A stretch of 64,000 bases of DNA from JACKHO01 sp041398745 (GTDB lineage: Bacteria > Planctomycetota > Planctomycetia > Planctomycetales > Planctomycetaceae): positions 930,001 through 994,000 of the forward strand of contig JAWKUB010000003.1 of the NCBI GenBank assembly GCA_041398745.1, read 5' to 3'. Under the pieces are notes generated by a model. The model did no database searches. It was not told the DNA's origin and worked only from the letters and a program-made list of their open reading frames with translations. Positions 43,299 through 53,124 of the stretch are shown here, one piece after another; position 1 is the first letter of the stretch; every line of letters starts with the position of its first letter. The position numbers and the translations under genes were made by a program.

Positions 43299-45218
43299 AT
43301 GGCTGCTTCGAACGATGCACTGCGACGACTCATCCCCAAACGCTCCTGGGGAGATCGTCATGGAATCGGAGTGGTAGTCTGGACCGTTGTGGGAGCGCTC
43401 GGCTCAGCAGCAGCCATTGGTTGTACGACACTGCTACTCGATTTACTCATTTATCGAGGGCAGGTCACAACACTTATCGCTCCCCTCAGCGAAGTTGTTA
43501 ACGAAGCCGATCCTCTCCTTCGAAGTGACTGGGGACTCTACGCCACAGCCGGACGTTATGGCAGCGCCATAGGATGGCAATGGCTGCCGGCCACCGTCAC
43601 GAACTTTCCGGCACTTGCAAACACAGGTAACGCTCTGGCCTGCCTCATTTTGTTTGCCCTGATTTGTTTGCTGTTGACGGTCTGGTCTCATTCGCAGGCC
43701 CGGTTTCATTCGTCGACGTCGGCGCGGAATCAGGCAACGTCGTTGCGTTCAGCTTTGCACCGTCAAACGCTGCGCCTGGGGCCGAGTGACATTACCGACA
43801 GTCGTTTTCAGACGGCGTTTCAACTCTTTACCACCGACTCCGAAGTGGTCCGGCGCGCGTTGTCGGCCTGGAGAGTGGGGCTGGTACGTGGTTATGTCGT
43901 TATCCCATTGCTCGTCGGATTGGCACTCTGTATCGACTGGCGACTCGGAATGTTGTGTCTTATTCCATCGGGATTTTGCTGGTGGGTTTATCGCCGGGAA
44001 CAAGGCCGCCGCTCGCGGGAACGGGAACTCGCTGACTCGCGAGTGGAGACCGAAGTTCAGTTCCTCGCGGAAGGACTGCGAAAAACTCGGCTGGTACGTG
44101 GGTATGGAGCGGAAGAATTTGAACAGAAGAACTTCGACCAGCACTTGTCCCGTTTGAACCAGGAGTCGCAACTGGGACGCAATCAGGAACGCTGGCTTCG
44201 GGCGACAGGTGCCATGCTGCTGCTGTTCGCGGGCTCGGTTGTGTTGTTCCTCATCGGCCTGCGCGTTGTCACACCACTTGTTCCCATCCCGCTAGCTTCC
44301 GGGATGACGCTCGCACTTCTTCTCGTTGTGCTTGCTCTGGAAGTCCCCCGAATTGAACAGGTGGTTTCGCAGGAGTCAGTCATGACCCTCGCGGCCAGCC
44401 GTATTTATCGATACCTCGATGAAATTCCCGAAGTCGGTCAGGCTGTGGGAGCAAAGTTCATTGAACCGCTGGCCAACGTCATTACGTTTGAGAGCGTCGG
44501 CTATGAGCGTGGAACACACAAATATCTCGGCTCGTTGGACCTGAAAATTGCGGCCGGCGCTCAGGTAGCACTCATCGGTTTGGACGATCAAATCCCCCGC
44601 ATGGTCGCCTATTTGCTGCCGCGGTTCCTGGAACCCACCTCGGGACGGGTGTTGTACGACGGGCAGGACATTGGGTGGGGAACGCTGGAATCGATTCGGG
44701 CGGAGACGATTTATGTCGGTGGTGATGACCCTGTCCTCAATGGTACGGTGGCGGAGAATCTACTTTGCGGCGACTCGAGCTTCGCTCTGCAAGACGCCAC
44801 CGAAGCAGCCAAACTGGTGCATGCACACAGTTTCATCACAAAGCTGCCACAAGGCTATGAAACCGTACTAGGTGAGCACGGCGAACAGCTTCCGCCCGGA
44901 GAAGCCTTTCGACTCAGTCTGGCTCGCGCTATTTTGCGGAAGCCCACGGTCCTCATTATTGAAGAGCCGCGCGTCATTTTTGACGACGACACCAAGGCCC
45001 TGATTGATGACGCTTACCAGCGCATTGCCCAGGGCCGCACTCTCATTTTTCTGCCTTCACGTCTCTCCACAGTACGCCGCTGCGATCAGGTCGTGTTATT
45101 CGATGGCGGAAAAGTCGAAGCCATTGGCACTCATGCGGAATTGCGAAAGAACTCCGAACTGTACCGCCACTGGGACTACATTCGCTTCAACACGTTCCGC
45201 CATACGCATGGTACGTAG
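43299..45218 (+). CDS. ABC exporter-like protein with degenerate nucleotide-binding domain
   Basis: 639 residues. An N-terminal membrane domain has about six segments (first near 25-48), as in type I ABC exporters. The C-terminal domain aligns by eye to an exporter NBD, but nearly all catalytic elements are changed. Walker A is GLDDQIPRM instead of GxxGxGKST, the Q-loop Gln is lost (GGDDPVL), and the signature is LPPGE instead of LSGGQ. The H-loop His is Ser (PSRLSTV). Walker B keeps LIIEEP. ATP hydrolysis is therefore unlikely. It may be a regulatory or scaffold partner of the ABC-2 permease encoded just upstream. The frame is intact, so this is not simple decay. Confidence 0.85.
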   Translation: MAASNDALRRLIPKRSWGDRHGIGVVVWTVVGALGSAAAIGCTTLLLDLLIYRGQVTTLIAPLSEVVNEADPLLRSDWGLYATAGRYGSAIGWQWLPATVTNFPALANTGNALACLILFALICLLLTVWSHSQARFHSSTSARNQATSLRSALHRQTLRLGPSDITDSRFQTAFQLFTTDSEVVRRALSAWRVGLVRGYVVIPLLVGLALCIDWRLGMLCLIPSGFCWWVYRREQGRRSRERELADSRVETEVQFLAEGLRKTRLVRGYGAEEFEQKNFDQHLSRLNQESQLGRNQERWLRATGAMLLLFAGSVVLFLIGLRVVTPLVPIPLASGMTLALLLVVLALEVPRIEQVVSQESVMTLAASRIYRYLDEIPEVGQAVGAKFIEPLANVITFESVGYERGTHKYLGSLDLKIAAGAQVALIGLDDQIPRMVAYLLPRFLEPTSGRVLYDGQDIGWGTLESIRAETIYVGGDDPVLNGTVAENLLCGDSSFALQDATEAAKLVHAHSFITKLPQGYETVLGEHGEQLPPGEAFRLSLARAILRKPTVLIIEEPRVIFDDDTKALIDDAYQRIAQGRTLIFLPSRLSTVRRCDQVVLFDGGKVEAIGTHAELRKNSELYRHWDYIRFNTFRHTHGT

Positions 45219-45231
45219 TGGGCAGACTCAA

Positions 45232-45891
45232 CTACTGATTCCAGTCCACAACTCGAGAACCGAAATCGGCGTTGAAATGTGCACCTGCAAAACCGATTTT
45301 CACGCCAGCAACTTGATGGAGCCCTTCCTCGTCGATCACGAAGACTGCTCCAATATGCCTGTGGCACAAAACTTCTCTGAGAAAGCTCCCCTTTGCGAAA
45401 CGTCGACCCACGACGAGGACATGAATGTTCTCGTTCTCCACGCAATGCAGCAGTGTTTGCTCATCGATGGTGTTGCCAACCCACAATTCATGCAATGTCT
45501 CCCGGCGGCAAATTGAGAGGAGAATCTCGTCCGGAATATTGGAGTCGCAGCAGCGAATAACTGTCAGGTACGGCAGTTTCGCGATTTGCTTCCACTGTTG
45601 ATTCGTCAATTCGAGGCAACCGACATCGAGTTCTACAATTCGAAATTCATCTTCCGGGCTGGACGGTGGCGACCATCCCAGAGACTCCCACGTGGCGTCA
45701 CCTGCTTCCTGGTAATCGTGAGATCCCTCCAGCGAACGAATGAGTTTCATGTCAATTGTGGGCGGACTTTCATAGACAAGCGAAATGCATGTGCCCGCTA
45801 CAAATGCCACCCACGCCGATGCCACCAACACAGCCTTCCACTTCGACCTCAACTGCTCAGCAATACTCTTGGTCTGCACTCTCCCCGTCAT
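45232..45891 (-). CDS. Bitopic protein, leucine-rich-repeat-like, unknown
   Basis: 219 residues. One membrane segment near residues 18-38 (AVLVASAWVAFVAGTCISLVY) follows a short basic cytoplasmic start. The remaining 180 residues are probably periplasmic and contain LVVGCLELTNQQWKQIAKLP-like units: VELDVGCLELTNQQWKQI, LPYLTVIRCCDSNIPDEI, LHELWVGNTIDEQTLL, IHVLVVGRRFAKG. The spacing of about 24 residues recalls leucine-rich repeats. It ends close to the convergent ABC gene. No family or partner recognised. Confidence 0.6.
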   Translation of the reverse strand: MTGRVQTKSIAEQLRSKWKAVLVASAWVAFVAGTCISLVYESPPTIDMKLIRSLEGSHDYQEAGDATWESLGWSPPSSPEDEFRIVELDVGCLELTNQQWKQIAKLPYLTVIRCCDSNIPDEILLSICRRETLHELWVGNTIDEQTLLHCVENENIHVLVVGRRFAKGSFLREVLCHRHIGAVFVIDEEGLHQVAGVKIGFAGAHFNADFGSRVVDWNQ

Positions 45892-46015
45892 TCAGCATCC
45901 TTCAATTGTGTAACAAGTCGACAAGCCACTGAGCAGTGTTCGTCACTTGCTGGCACATATTGACGGAATGTTGGACCTGCGTCCGCATTCCACGAGAATC
46001 ACACCTACGAAACGC

Positions 46016-46306
46016 TCAGGAACCCTTTGGCAAAAGCCCAGGGGGCATGAAGTGGCTGAGGCGCACGACCTCGTCGTGTTCGACGTTAATGGTCACGCTG
46101 TTTTCGCCATAGCGCGACATGAAAACATAGGGGAAGTAAATGGTCACTTTGTGCCGACCGGGGGCAACATCGAAGAAGTGCGTGCCCCAGTACCGCTTGT
46201 AGATTTTTCCATCAATTTCAATCCGCTGCGTGCAGGCGAACAGAAAGAAAGCCAGGGGAAAGAACTACAGTTTAACCTCGACACCAGTTTCATCAGGCTT
46301 GGTCAT
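46016..46306 (-). pseudogene. Small conserved gene interrupted by an in-frame TAG
   Basis: A strong ribosome binding site (AGGAG, 7 bases upstream) precedes the ATG at 46306. Translation gives MTKPDETGVEVKL and then TAG at 46267-46265. The same frame continues without another stop: FFPLAFFLFACTQRIEIDG, then KIYKRYWGTHFFDVAPGRHK, VTIYFPYVFMSRYGE and a closing HFMPPGLLPKGS, ending at TGA 46018-46016. The continuous part (96 codons in all) looks like a real small beta-sandwich or PEGA-like protein family that I have seen in planctomycetes. One C-to-T change (CAG to TAG) would explain it. Read-through cannot be excluded. Confidence 0.72.
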
Positions 46307-46416
46307 TGAATTCTCCTGTGAGCAAATTGACTTCGTGAAATGGGGCTGTGACCTCCATCTGTTTCAGCATATCGCACGCTGCCCGCCCTTGTACAACTTT
46401 CGTGGTTCAGAACGAA

Positions 46417-46977
46417 CTAGACGTCTTTGAGTGACATGCTCGCCAATGGAGTGTATACCGGGCCTGTTCGCTTCAATTCTGACTGGAACAGACAGACCGT
46501 TGATAACTCGAAGTGATGAAAAGTCGTTTTGGCGTACTTAGTCATCCAATTCGGGAGTTCCCGGGGCGGTCTCCCATTGACACGGGCCAATGTAATGTGT
46601 GGTCGATATGGACGTTCTTCCCTTGGAAATCCCAATTCCGCACACGCAGATTCAACTCGACTTGCCAACTGGATGATTGGTTCAACGGGAGAAACCCCCA
46701 CCCACACAACTCGGGGACGTTCTACTCGCGGGAATGCTCCCATTCCCTGGATGGTCAAAGTACACGCGGGAGTTTTCTCGCAGATGTCGAGAAGCGTGCT
46801 GCTCAACTCCGCCGTCCGCTTCCAAGGAGTTTCCCCAAGAAACTTCAGTGTCAGGTGCAGTTCGCCGTCAATGACTCTTAGTCCGCCCCCTATGACAGCC
46901 AGTTCCCCGATTGCCCGACGCAATGTCGACCCGTTGGGAACGGGAACTGCAATGAAGAGACGAACGGGTGCGGCCAT
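46417..46977 (-). CDS. thpR: RNA 2',3'-cyclic phosphodiesterase (2'-5' RNA ligase family)
   Basis: 186 residues. Two H-x-T/I-L motifs of the 2H phosphoesterase fold are present: HLTLKFLGE (about 42) and HITLARVNG (about 127). The N-terminus MAAPVRLFIAVPVPN and the WVGVSPVEPI strand fit ThpR/LigT. The family opens 2',3'-cyclic phosphates on RNA and may join tRNA halves in vitro. Cytoplasmic. It ends just after the amber-interrupted small gene and precedes the SUMF1 fragment by only six bases, on the same strand. Confidence 0.9.
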   Translation of the reverse strand: MAAPVRLFIAVPVPNGSTLRRAIGELAVIGGGLRVIDGELHLTLKFLGETPWKRTAELSSTLLDICEKTPACTLTIQGMGAFPRVERPRVVWVGVSPVEPIIQLASRVESACAELGFPREERPYRPHITLARVNGRPPRELPNWMTKYAKTTFHHFELSTVCLFQSELKRTGPVYTPLASMSLKDV

Positions 46978-46983
46978 GGAATT

Positions 46984-48970
46984 CTATTTCACCTTGATTG
47001 CGGGTAATTCCGCTTCGTCGCCCTTGAGCGTTCGTACAATTCGATAACCGGCCGTGTTGAACCCATCACTTGGCGACAGAATGCCAATGGTGTCGGAGTG
47101 CAACTCAACAATTGTGAAGCTGTGAGAACCGCCGCAAAGGACGCGATACTCATTTTGATCGCCCGAAATATCCTCGCACCATTCCATGACGTTTCCGTTC
47201 ATGTCAAACAGTCCCCAACGATTTGGCTTGAGTGACCCGCAGGGCCAGGATCGGGAAATGAGGTGTCCAGCCGGGTTGGATTCGAGTGAATTCAGTTCAT
47301 GCCGTACGTAGAAATCTCCGAGACGCATGTCATCCCCATAAAACCTCGAAGACTTTGTTCCCGCCCGACAGGCCAGCTGCCATTCCTGTTGTCTAGGGAG
47401 CCGAAAACCAGCGCGGCTCAAGTGTTCTTCGTCAGGAATCCAGTTCTTACGCACTTCAGAATCAGTCGGATAACACAGTTCGCTTTCCGGGAGCCCCAAT
47501 TCACCTGTCAGCCAGTTGCAATATTCCAATGCATCAGGCCAATGCACCACGTTGCATGGACAGTCTTCCGTAGGAGCATGCTGTCGATTGTAGTAGCGGT
47601 ATCCCGGTCGTTCGAGATGCTGTTGAACCGAGATTTCTTTCGTCGCTATCTCAAAGACCCTGTCAATTCCGTAGACGCCACGCGCATCGATACGAACCAT
47701 GACATGCCCCTTCGGGGTCACGCGCCAAATCAGCTCCGGATTCATCTCTGTTGGAAGTTGTCCATGAAAGAGGTTTTCGATTCTGTTGTCGCGTGCCCAA
47801 GCGCGCAAGAGCCACTCTGCTGAAGAATGAACCTCTGGGTCCGGGTTTGTGTTCCATTCCACGAGAACGCGTGTGAGCAAATCAGATCCTGGCTCAGCGG
47901 CGGGATAGGCTCCCAAAATCTGGAGCAATGCCGCAACGACGTCGGGCCGTTGTGAATTACCCGATTCCGTTTCCTTCCGGAGTCGTCTTTCAACGACCTC
48001 AACCGGGACTCCAATTTTAGGTAGACGTGCAATGAAGTTGGACCGAACATTGGGGATGGACTTGAATTCAAGTTGTGACCAGGCGCGGCTATCGTTGGGA
48101 TCTACTTGAAGCACAATGGAAAGCGCTGTTGCTCGCCGCCTGGACTCGACGATGCTCGTCAAATCGTCGTCAAAGGCAACATCTTCAATGACACTGAGTG
48201 ACAACTCCTCAGGCGACGTGAAAAACATTTTCCATTGCCAGGGAGACGCATTAAGTACCAGGTTTGTCTTAGCGGCTTTGTCTTCGGCAAATAGTCTTGA
48301 AAGTAATGAAACGGTAAACGTCAGTTCGCTTGTAACATCTCGTTCCTCCACTCCCAAAACTTTCTCAAGTTCCGGCCGAAGAATGTCTTTCAGTGGTGCC
48401 ACGCTCTCCAGAATGGAATCAAATTGCTGGGGTGATGTGACGCATTCACTAACGGCCTGTGAGGCAATGAATGCGGCGAATTCCCGCCATTTATCGATTT
48501 GGCCGGGAGAATCTGGCGGTTCCCAGGCAGCAAGCAATTGGGCTGCGCGAAATGCGCGCTTTACATCTCCGTCAGGTGAATCGATACCGCTACGCAAATC
48601 GGTCCAGCACTGTTCCGCGAGCTTGGAGGAGGACGGCGCCAACTCTTCTCTGGCAACGAGTACCTGTTCGGATGTCGCCAGCAGTGTCTCCTCCAAAACG
48701 GTCGATGCGACACTTGAATCCCAGCGGTGCTTTGCCAATAGGAAATTCAGTCGCCGAGGTCCGGCGTTTTCTTCTATGGCCAGTTGTTTGTCGACCGGAC
48801 CTTCTCCATACCCTCTGAGCGGCTCCAGGTCGTCGATAATCGACGGAACTGTTGCAACTTCCGAAGTCGCCAGTTGAACAACCAGTCCATTTGCTTTGCG
48901 ATATACTTCGTATTGTAGAAATCCCATTACTCCCAATACGACGAGCAAAACTCCAGCCACAAGTTGCATT
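46984..48970 (-). pseudogene. Disrupted kinase-STAND-SUMF1 gene, 3' part
   Basis: An open frame of 661 residues starts exactly at the 9-bp target duplication (MQLVAGVLLVVLGVMGFLQYE, which is a membrane segment). An all-helical region with HEAT-like units runs to about residue 400, and then a SUMF1/FGE-sulfatase-type domain (about 425-650: GCSL-like RLPRQQEWQLACRAGTKSS, FDMNGNVMEWCED, RVLCGGSHSF, TAGYRIVRTL). The two cysteines of true formylglycine-generating enzymes are not visible. The ATG is simply the methionine that follows LRG in the unbroken gene, so this is the 3' half of the kinase gene at 50441-52956, separated by an IS66-type element. Independent expression would need a promoter from the element. 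Confidence 0.85.
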
Positions 48971-48979
48971 CCCCGCAGT
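48971..48979. repeat. Target-site duplication, left copy (IS66-type element)
   Basis: CCCCGCAGT next to the GTAACC end of the element; the same 9-mer stands at 50441-50449. Confidence 0.88.
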
Positions 48980-50440
48980 GTAACCGTTCACACCTCGGTG
49001 AGGAGTGAGGGGGTTGGTTGGTCTTGGAAGTGTGCTTTGAGTGCTGTGGTCAGGTAGGTGAAGGCGTCTCGCTGTTGTTGGTGGCAGGTGGCGATGACGC
49101 TTAAAAGTGTTTCTACGAATCGGCTGCCCTGTTCGTCTTGTGTGCCGAACGACAGCTGCGCCAGATGACTGCGGGGCGTAACGCCCGTTCCGCCGCGTTG
49201 TTCGTCGGCTCCACCCCACAACTTCCAGGAACGTCCACAGCCACTCGCGATGCGTGAAGAGTTCCCGGCACATGCCATGGGCCGCAGTGCCATGACCGGC
49301 GCAGCAACAGAGCGTTCACCTCGCGGCGAACCGGTGCGAGCAAACGCTGCATTTCGCGATGCGTGAGCGTCCCGTCCCGGCACCGCGACCAGTGACGAAA
49401 CAGTTTCTGAATCGGTCGCATCAGGTCGTGTCCCAGACGCTTCAATTGCAAATCGGGATGATCGATCAGAGCCTGGACATCCCGTTTCAGATGTGCCCAA
49501 CACCACTGAAGTCTTCCGAGTTGCCAGTACATCTTCGCCCGGTCGCAGTGCATGACGCCGCCGTAGGCCGCGTCGAACAGGTCGGTGAGGATCGTCGCGG
49601 CCCGCGAGGTTCTCACGGCAAACACCGTGAACCGTCGGGCCACGAAGGTCCACAGCCAGGCCCTTTCGGAGGCCTGTTTCGTCGGCGATTCGTCACCGTA
49701 GAGAACCGGTTCTCGCGCAGCGCGGCGGCGAGATCATCGTACGCTGCACGCGTGGCTTGTGTGGCGATTTGCTGATGTTTGACCGTGAGTGCCGCCGAGC
49801 AAGGAATGTTCAACACCATGGAGACAAACTGGGCCGTGCGGCGTTTGCTCTGTCGAAAGCAGGCCATGAGCAGCGCCACAAAGGCAATCAACCGTGGACC
49901 AGACTGGCCGCGCGGCACGCCCGCTGGCAGTTGTCCACAAGTTGATGTCCCGCAGGCCGTGCAGGCGAGGCGGTGCCGCTGGTACTCGGTGATCAGCGGC
50001 TTGATCTCGGGGAGTTCCCACACCTCGATGACGGAGTGGCGTGGGATCCTGCCCCGCGAGCCGCGGTTCCACAGCGACGGCAGGATCGTGGCTGACAGGT
50101 GACGACCTCGGTGCATCGCTCCAGCGGACGAGCGCCCGCTCCACTTTGTTGTGTCCTTGTTGTCCACCCCGTTTTCGCTTGACTTCGACGCGTGCGGCGG
50201 CTTGGCATGCGGATGCTGGGCAGAAGGGGGCAGCGAAGAGTTCTCCGGTGTCTTCTTCAGAGCGGCGAGTTCTGCCCGCAACTCCGCGATTTGTGCCAGC
50301 AACAGCCGAATGATCGCCTGGGCCTCAGGCGGCTGACGTGCAATCAGTTCTTCGGTAATCTCCAGCGACATGCGGAACATATCGCTGATCTCGCCAATTC
50401 AGAAAACCCCATTTTCCAATACCAACCCGTGAACGGTTAC
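48980..50440 (-). mobile_element. IS66-type insertion sequence, 1461 bp
   Basis: The ends are inverted: GTAACCGTTCAC at 48980-48991 and GTGAACGGTTAC at 50429-50440, with CCCCGCAGT repeated directly outside. The GTAA-type ends and a lone transposase gene fit the IS66/ISBst12 group without tnpA/tnpB. IS66 usually makes 8-bp duplications; here 9 bases are repeated, one of which may be chance. The element sits inside a coding sequence. Confidence 0.93.
48988..50380 (-). pseudogene. IS66-family transposase, several frameshifts
   Basis: Pieces of one IS66 transposase lie in different frames: an N-terminal zipper-like helix (AIIRLLLAQIAELRAELAALKK) and KTPENSSLPPSAQHP (from 50380), then the middle part VERCTEV/ALTACTTCG-like zinc region (around 50100), and GYGG-type catalytic parts (FDAAYGGVMHCDRAKMYW, WCWAHLKRDVQAL, 49643-49480). 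Then VEPTNNAAERALRP (about 49200), and finally SFGTQDEQGSRFVETLLSV in yet another frame, ending at 48988. At least three frame changes are needed, so it is very probably inactive. Confidence 0.87.
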
Positions 50441-50449
50441 CCCCGCAGT
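50441..50449. repeat. Target-site duplication, right copy (IS66-type element)
   Basis: CCCCGCAGT directly outside the GGTTAC end, identical to 48971-48979; it lies in the codons for LRG of the broken kinase gene. Confidence 0.88.
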
Positions 50450-52956
50450 TTGTCGGCGGCTTGCATCATTTCTGCCGTTGCTCCGCGAAACTCGCCCGGC
50501 CAAAACAAGAGACGCGATTGGAGCCACTCCAACATTGTTGGAAGCAAACGTGACTGACGCTGCCTGTTCCAAATACCAGCCTGCTCAGCCAATGAGAGTC
50601 GCAGTCGGCCACGAAAGGTTGACCGCTGCTGTGCGTGGAGCCACTCGCGGACCGAAGGAACAAGAAAATCGTGCGAAAGCTGGTACGACTTCTCTGGCGC
50701 CACGTCCGCTCCCTGTGCTTCGGTTGTGGCCCCCGTACTCGGCATGCGCTCCAGCACGTCGACCGGACTAATGATTTTCAAATCGGACTCCAGGACCTCC
50801 ATGAGTTCGTGGTACTGGTTTGAGCCCGCTTCGTAGCCGGACTCACGACATAAGTCGGTCAACGTTCGATGGCTTGCCTTGATTTCAACGCCAGGCTCAG
50901 GAAGCAGCGAAGCCAGCACACGGCGTGCGGCCAATTCATGACGTCGGTTCTTCAGAGGAGCATGGTTGGCTGTAAACGACTCTCGCAGGAACTGTGTCCC
51001 AACTCCAACGGCACCACCCATGTCCTGCAATGTCTTCGGTTCCCAGTCGCGCGTTTTGACCATTTCTGAAAACAGAGCCAGGTGGACGGGGAAAACCTTG
51101 CCATCCTGTGTGAGATTGGAAATGGCGCGATCGAGGAACTGGTTGTGTGCCAACGTCAGGGCATCGCGTGAGGCAGGCAAACGTCCAAATGCGCGACCAA
51201 ATTGAGTCAATACTTTGCGGGCGTGAGCAGGGTCGAACAAGTCGACCATTTGTACGTTCTGCCCCGTCACAAGAGGTACCTCGACCTCTTCCATGAAACG
51301 ACTGAGGGCCATCCAGAAGTCGTCGCGAACAAGCAATATGCATTGGACACGTTCACCATCGCATTGCCGTAGGGCGTCAAGTAATTCCGAGTCCTGACGA
51401 CTGTGCAATCCGTTGAGCCATTGTTCGAACTGGTCAATGACAACCAGCAACTTTCCATTATCAGGCAAACCGCCACCACGACGTATGGCGGAAAACCGAT
51501 CGGCTAAATCGCCTTCGACGTCCAAATTCAAGACTTTTCGATCAATTGCATCGCACAGGCGCGATTCGGTGTCATCAGCGCTTGCATCGAGAATTACAGA
51601 GCACACACTTTCGTTGAGAAGCGGAAGCAAGCCAGCACGTACCAGTGAAGACTTGCCGCAGCCGGATGGGCCAGAAATGACACCAATGCTTCGAGTTCCT
51701 GGAGACTCGCCCGGTTCCCGGACCCATTCACGCCAATGACTCAGGCTCTCGGGAAGCCCGTCTCTGTCTCGTACTCCGGGTAAAAGTTGGATGAAGAAAT
51801 ATGCATCGCGACGGCCATACGACCGCAGACCTCGGGGAACCACCGGATCTGGCGCAAAGGTACTGCTGGTTGGTGAAAACCCATCGCTTCTTCCCAGTAC
51901 CGTTTGTTCCGACTCATCCGCCGAAAGTGCTGCACCCGTATTCAACCAGTGCTGAAGATCTTCGGCCAGTAGATTTCCATTCGTGTAGCGATCAGTCGCT
52001 CGCTTTGATAGCAGCTTCATGCAAATGCGGTTCAACTCGCGTGGTGCGGCTGGATTCCGTTGATGGACGGGGACTGGATCGGACTCTAGTAAGGCACGTA
52101 CCGACTCACTCGCCGTATTCGCCCGGAACGGGCGTTCGCCAGTCAGCATTTCGTACATGACAACGCCCAGACTGAACAGGTCGCTGCGCCCGTCCATACG
52201 GTGACCTTCACCGCGAAGTTGTTCAGGGCTCATGTACGCAGGCGTACCAATACCGGCCTCGTCTGGCGTAAATTTCTCTTCGTGCAGGGCGAGGCCGAAA
52301 TCCACGAGGTAGATACGTCCTTCCGGTCCGACGACCAGGTTTCCTGGCTTTACGTCACGGTGCATGAGGCGAAACTTGTGCAGATAGTTCAGCGCCTCAG
52401 CAATGGCAATGAGGTACTTTACTGTCGCGCTAATGGGCGGAATTCCATCCACCAGAATTTGCGACAGGTCCTGTCCCTCGATGTACTTGGAGACTACAAA
52501 GAACGGGCCGTCTTTGATGACCCCCACGTCATACACCGGAACAATGTGGGGATGGTCGAGTTTGGCCAGCGTTTTGGCTTCTTCAACAAATCGTTGCCTG
52601 CCGAGTTCGGTCGTCACCCGCTTGAGGTGAGGGACCTTAATAGCGACTTTGCGATCGAGTCCGCTGTCGAACGCCAAATAGACCCGACCAAACCCTCCCT
52701 TGCCGAGTACACTGTCAACTCGATAGCGACCAATGAAGTCATGGTCAGCCTTTTCGATGCGACTTCGTGACGGAGTGAGCCCCTCCAGCGACGCATCGAC
52801 TGGAATGAGTGAAAATTCGTGGTTGTTCTCGGTAGGACCATCGTTCCCGCGCGTACCGTCTGGGGGTGCCTGCGTGGTATCGAAATCGTCATGCGGCGGT
52901 CTTACATCCGGAGTTTCATCGTCCGGGAGTTCATCATCTGGGAGTTCGTCGTTCAA
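50441..52956 (-). pseudogene. Disrupted Ser/Thr kinase-STAND-SUMF1 gene, 5' part
   Basis: 838 residues up to the insertion; a stop is supplied by the element (50437-50439). An acidic repeat start (ELPDDELPDDE) precedes a Hanks-type kinase (about 77-340): GKGGFGRVY, K107, HRDVKPGN with D201, DFG with D219, and GTPAYMSPEQL. Then a P-loop GPSGCGKSSLV (about 440-450) and Walker B LLVVIDQFEQW of an nSTAND-type ATPase follow, and finally a helical part ending ADKLRG. In the unbroken gene this reads on as ADKLRG-MQLVAGVLL. The kinase itself may still fold, but without membrane anchor and C-terminal domain. Confidence 0.88.
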
Positions 52957-53124
52957 GCTCAGTCACCAATCACAGATGTTCGCGCGAGGGGAATTTGTCG
53001 GGAATACGTCACTTGCCAGTTTGGTTGAAGTTTAAAACGATAGTCATCGCACGATTTAACTGAAGATTTTCAACCGATAACCTACCACCATTGCTGACCT
53101 TAGCCAACCGAACATGACATTGCC

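Noticed and set aside
46265..46267. The TAG as a selenocysteine codon linked to the nearby-encoded tRNA-Sec
   Set aside because: tRNA-Sec here has anticodon UCA and reads UGA, not UAG.
45947..46309. 120-codon plus-strand frame
   Set aside because: Opposite strand of the amber-interrupted small gene, which has the family-like sequence and the ribosome binding site.
46984..47720. SUMF1 domain as the formylglycine-generating enzyme for the sulfatase at 28391
   Set aside because: The catalytic cysteine pair is not visible, it was fused to a kinase, and its gene is broken.
46984..48969. The 661-residue ORF as an independent membrane-anchored SUMF1 protein
   Set aside because: Its first codon is created by the insertion point; the frame joins the upstream kinase ORF perfectly.
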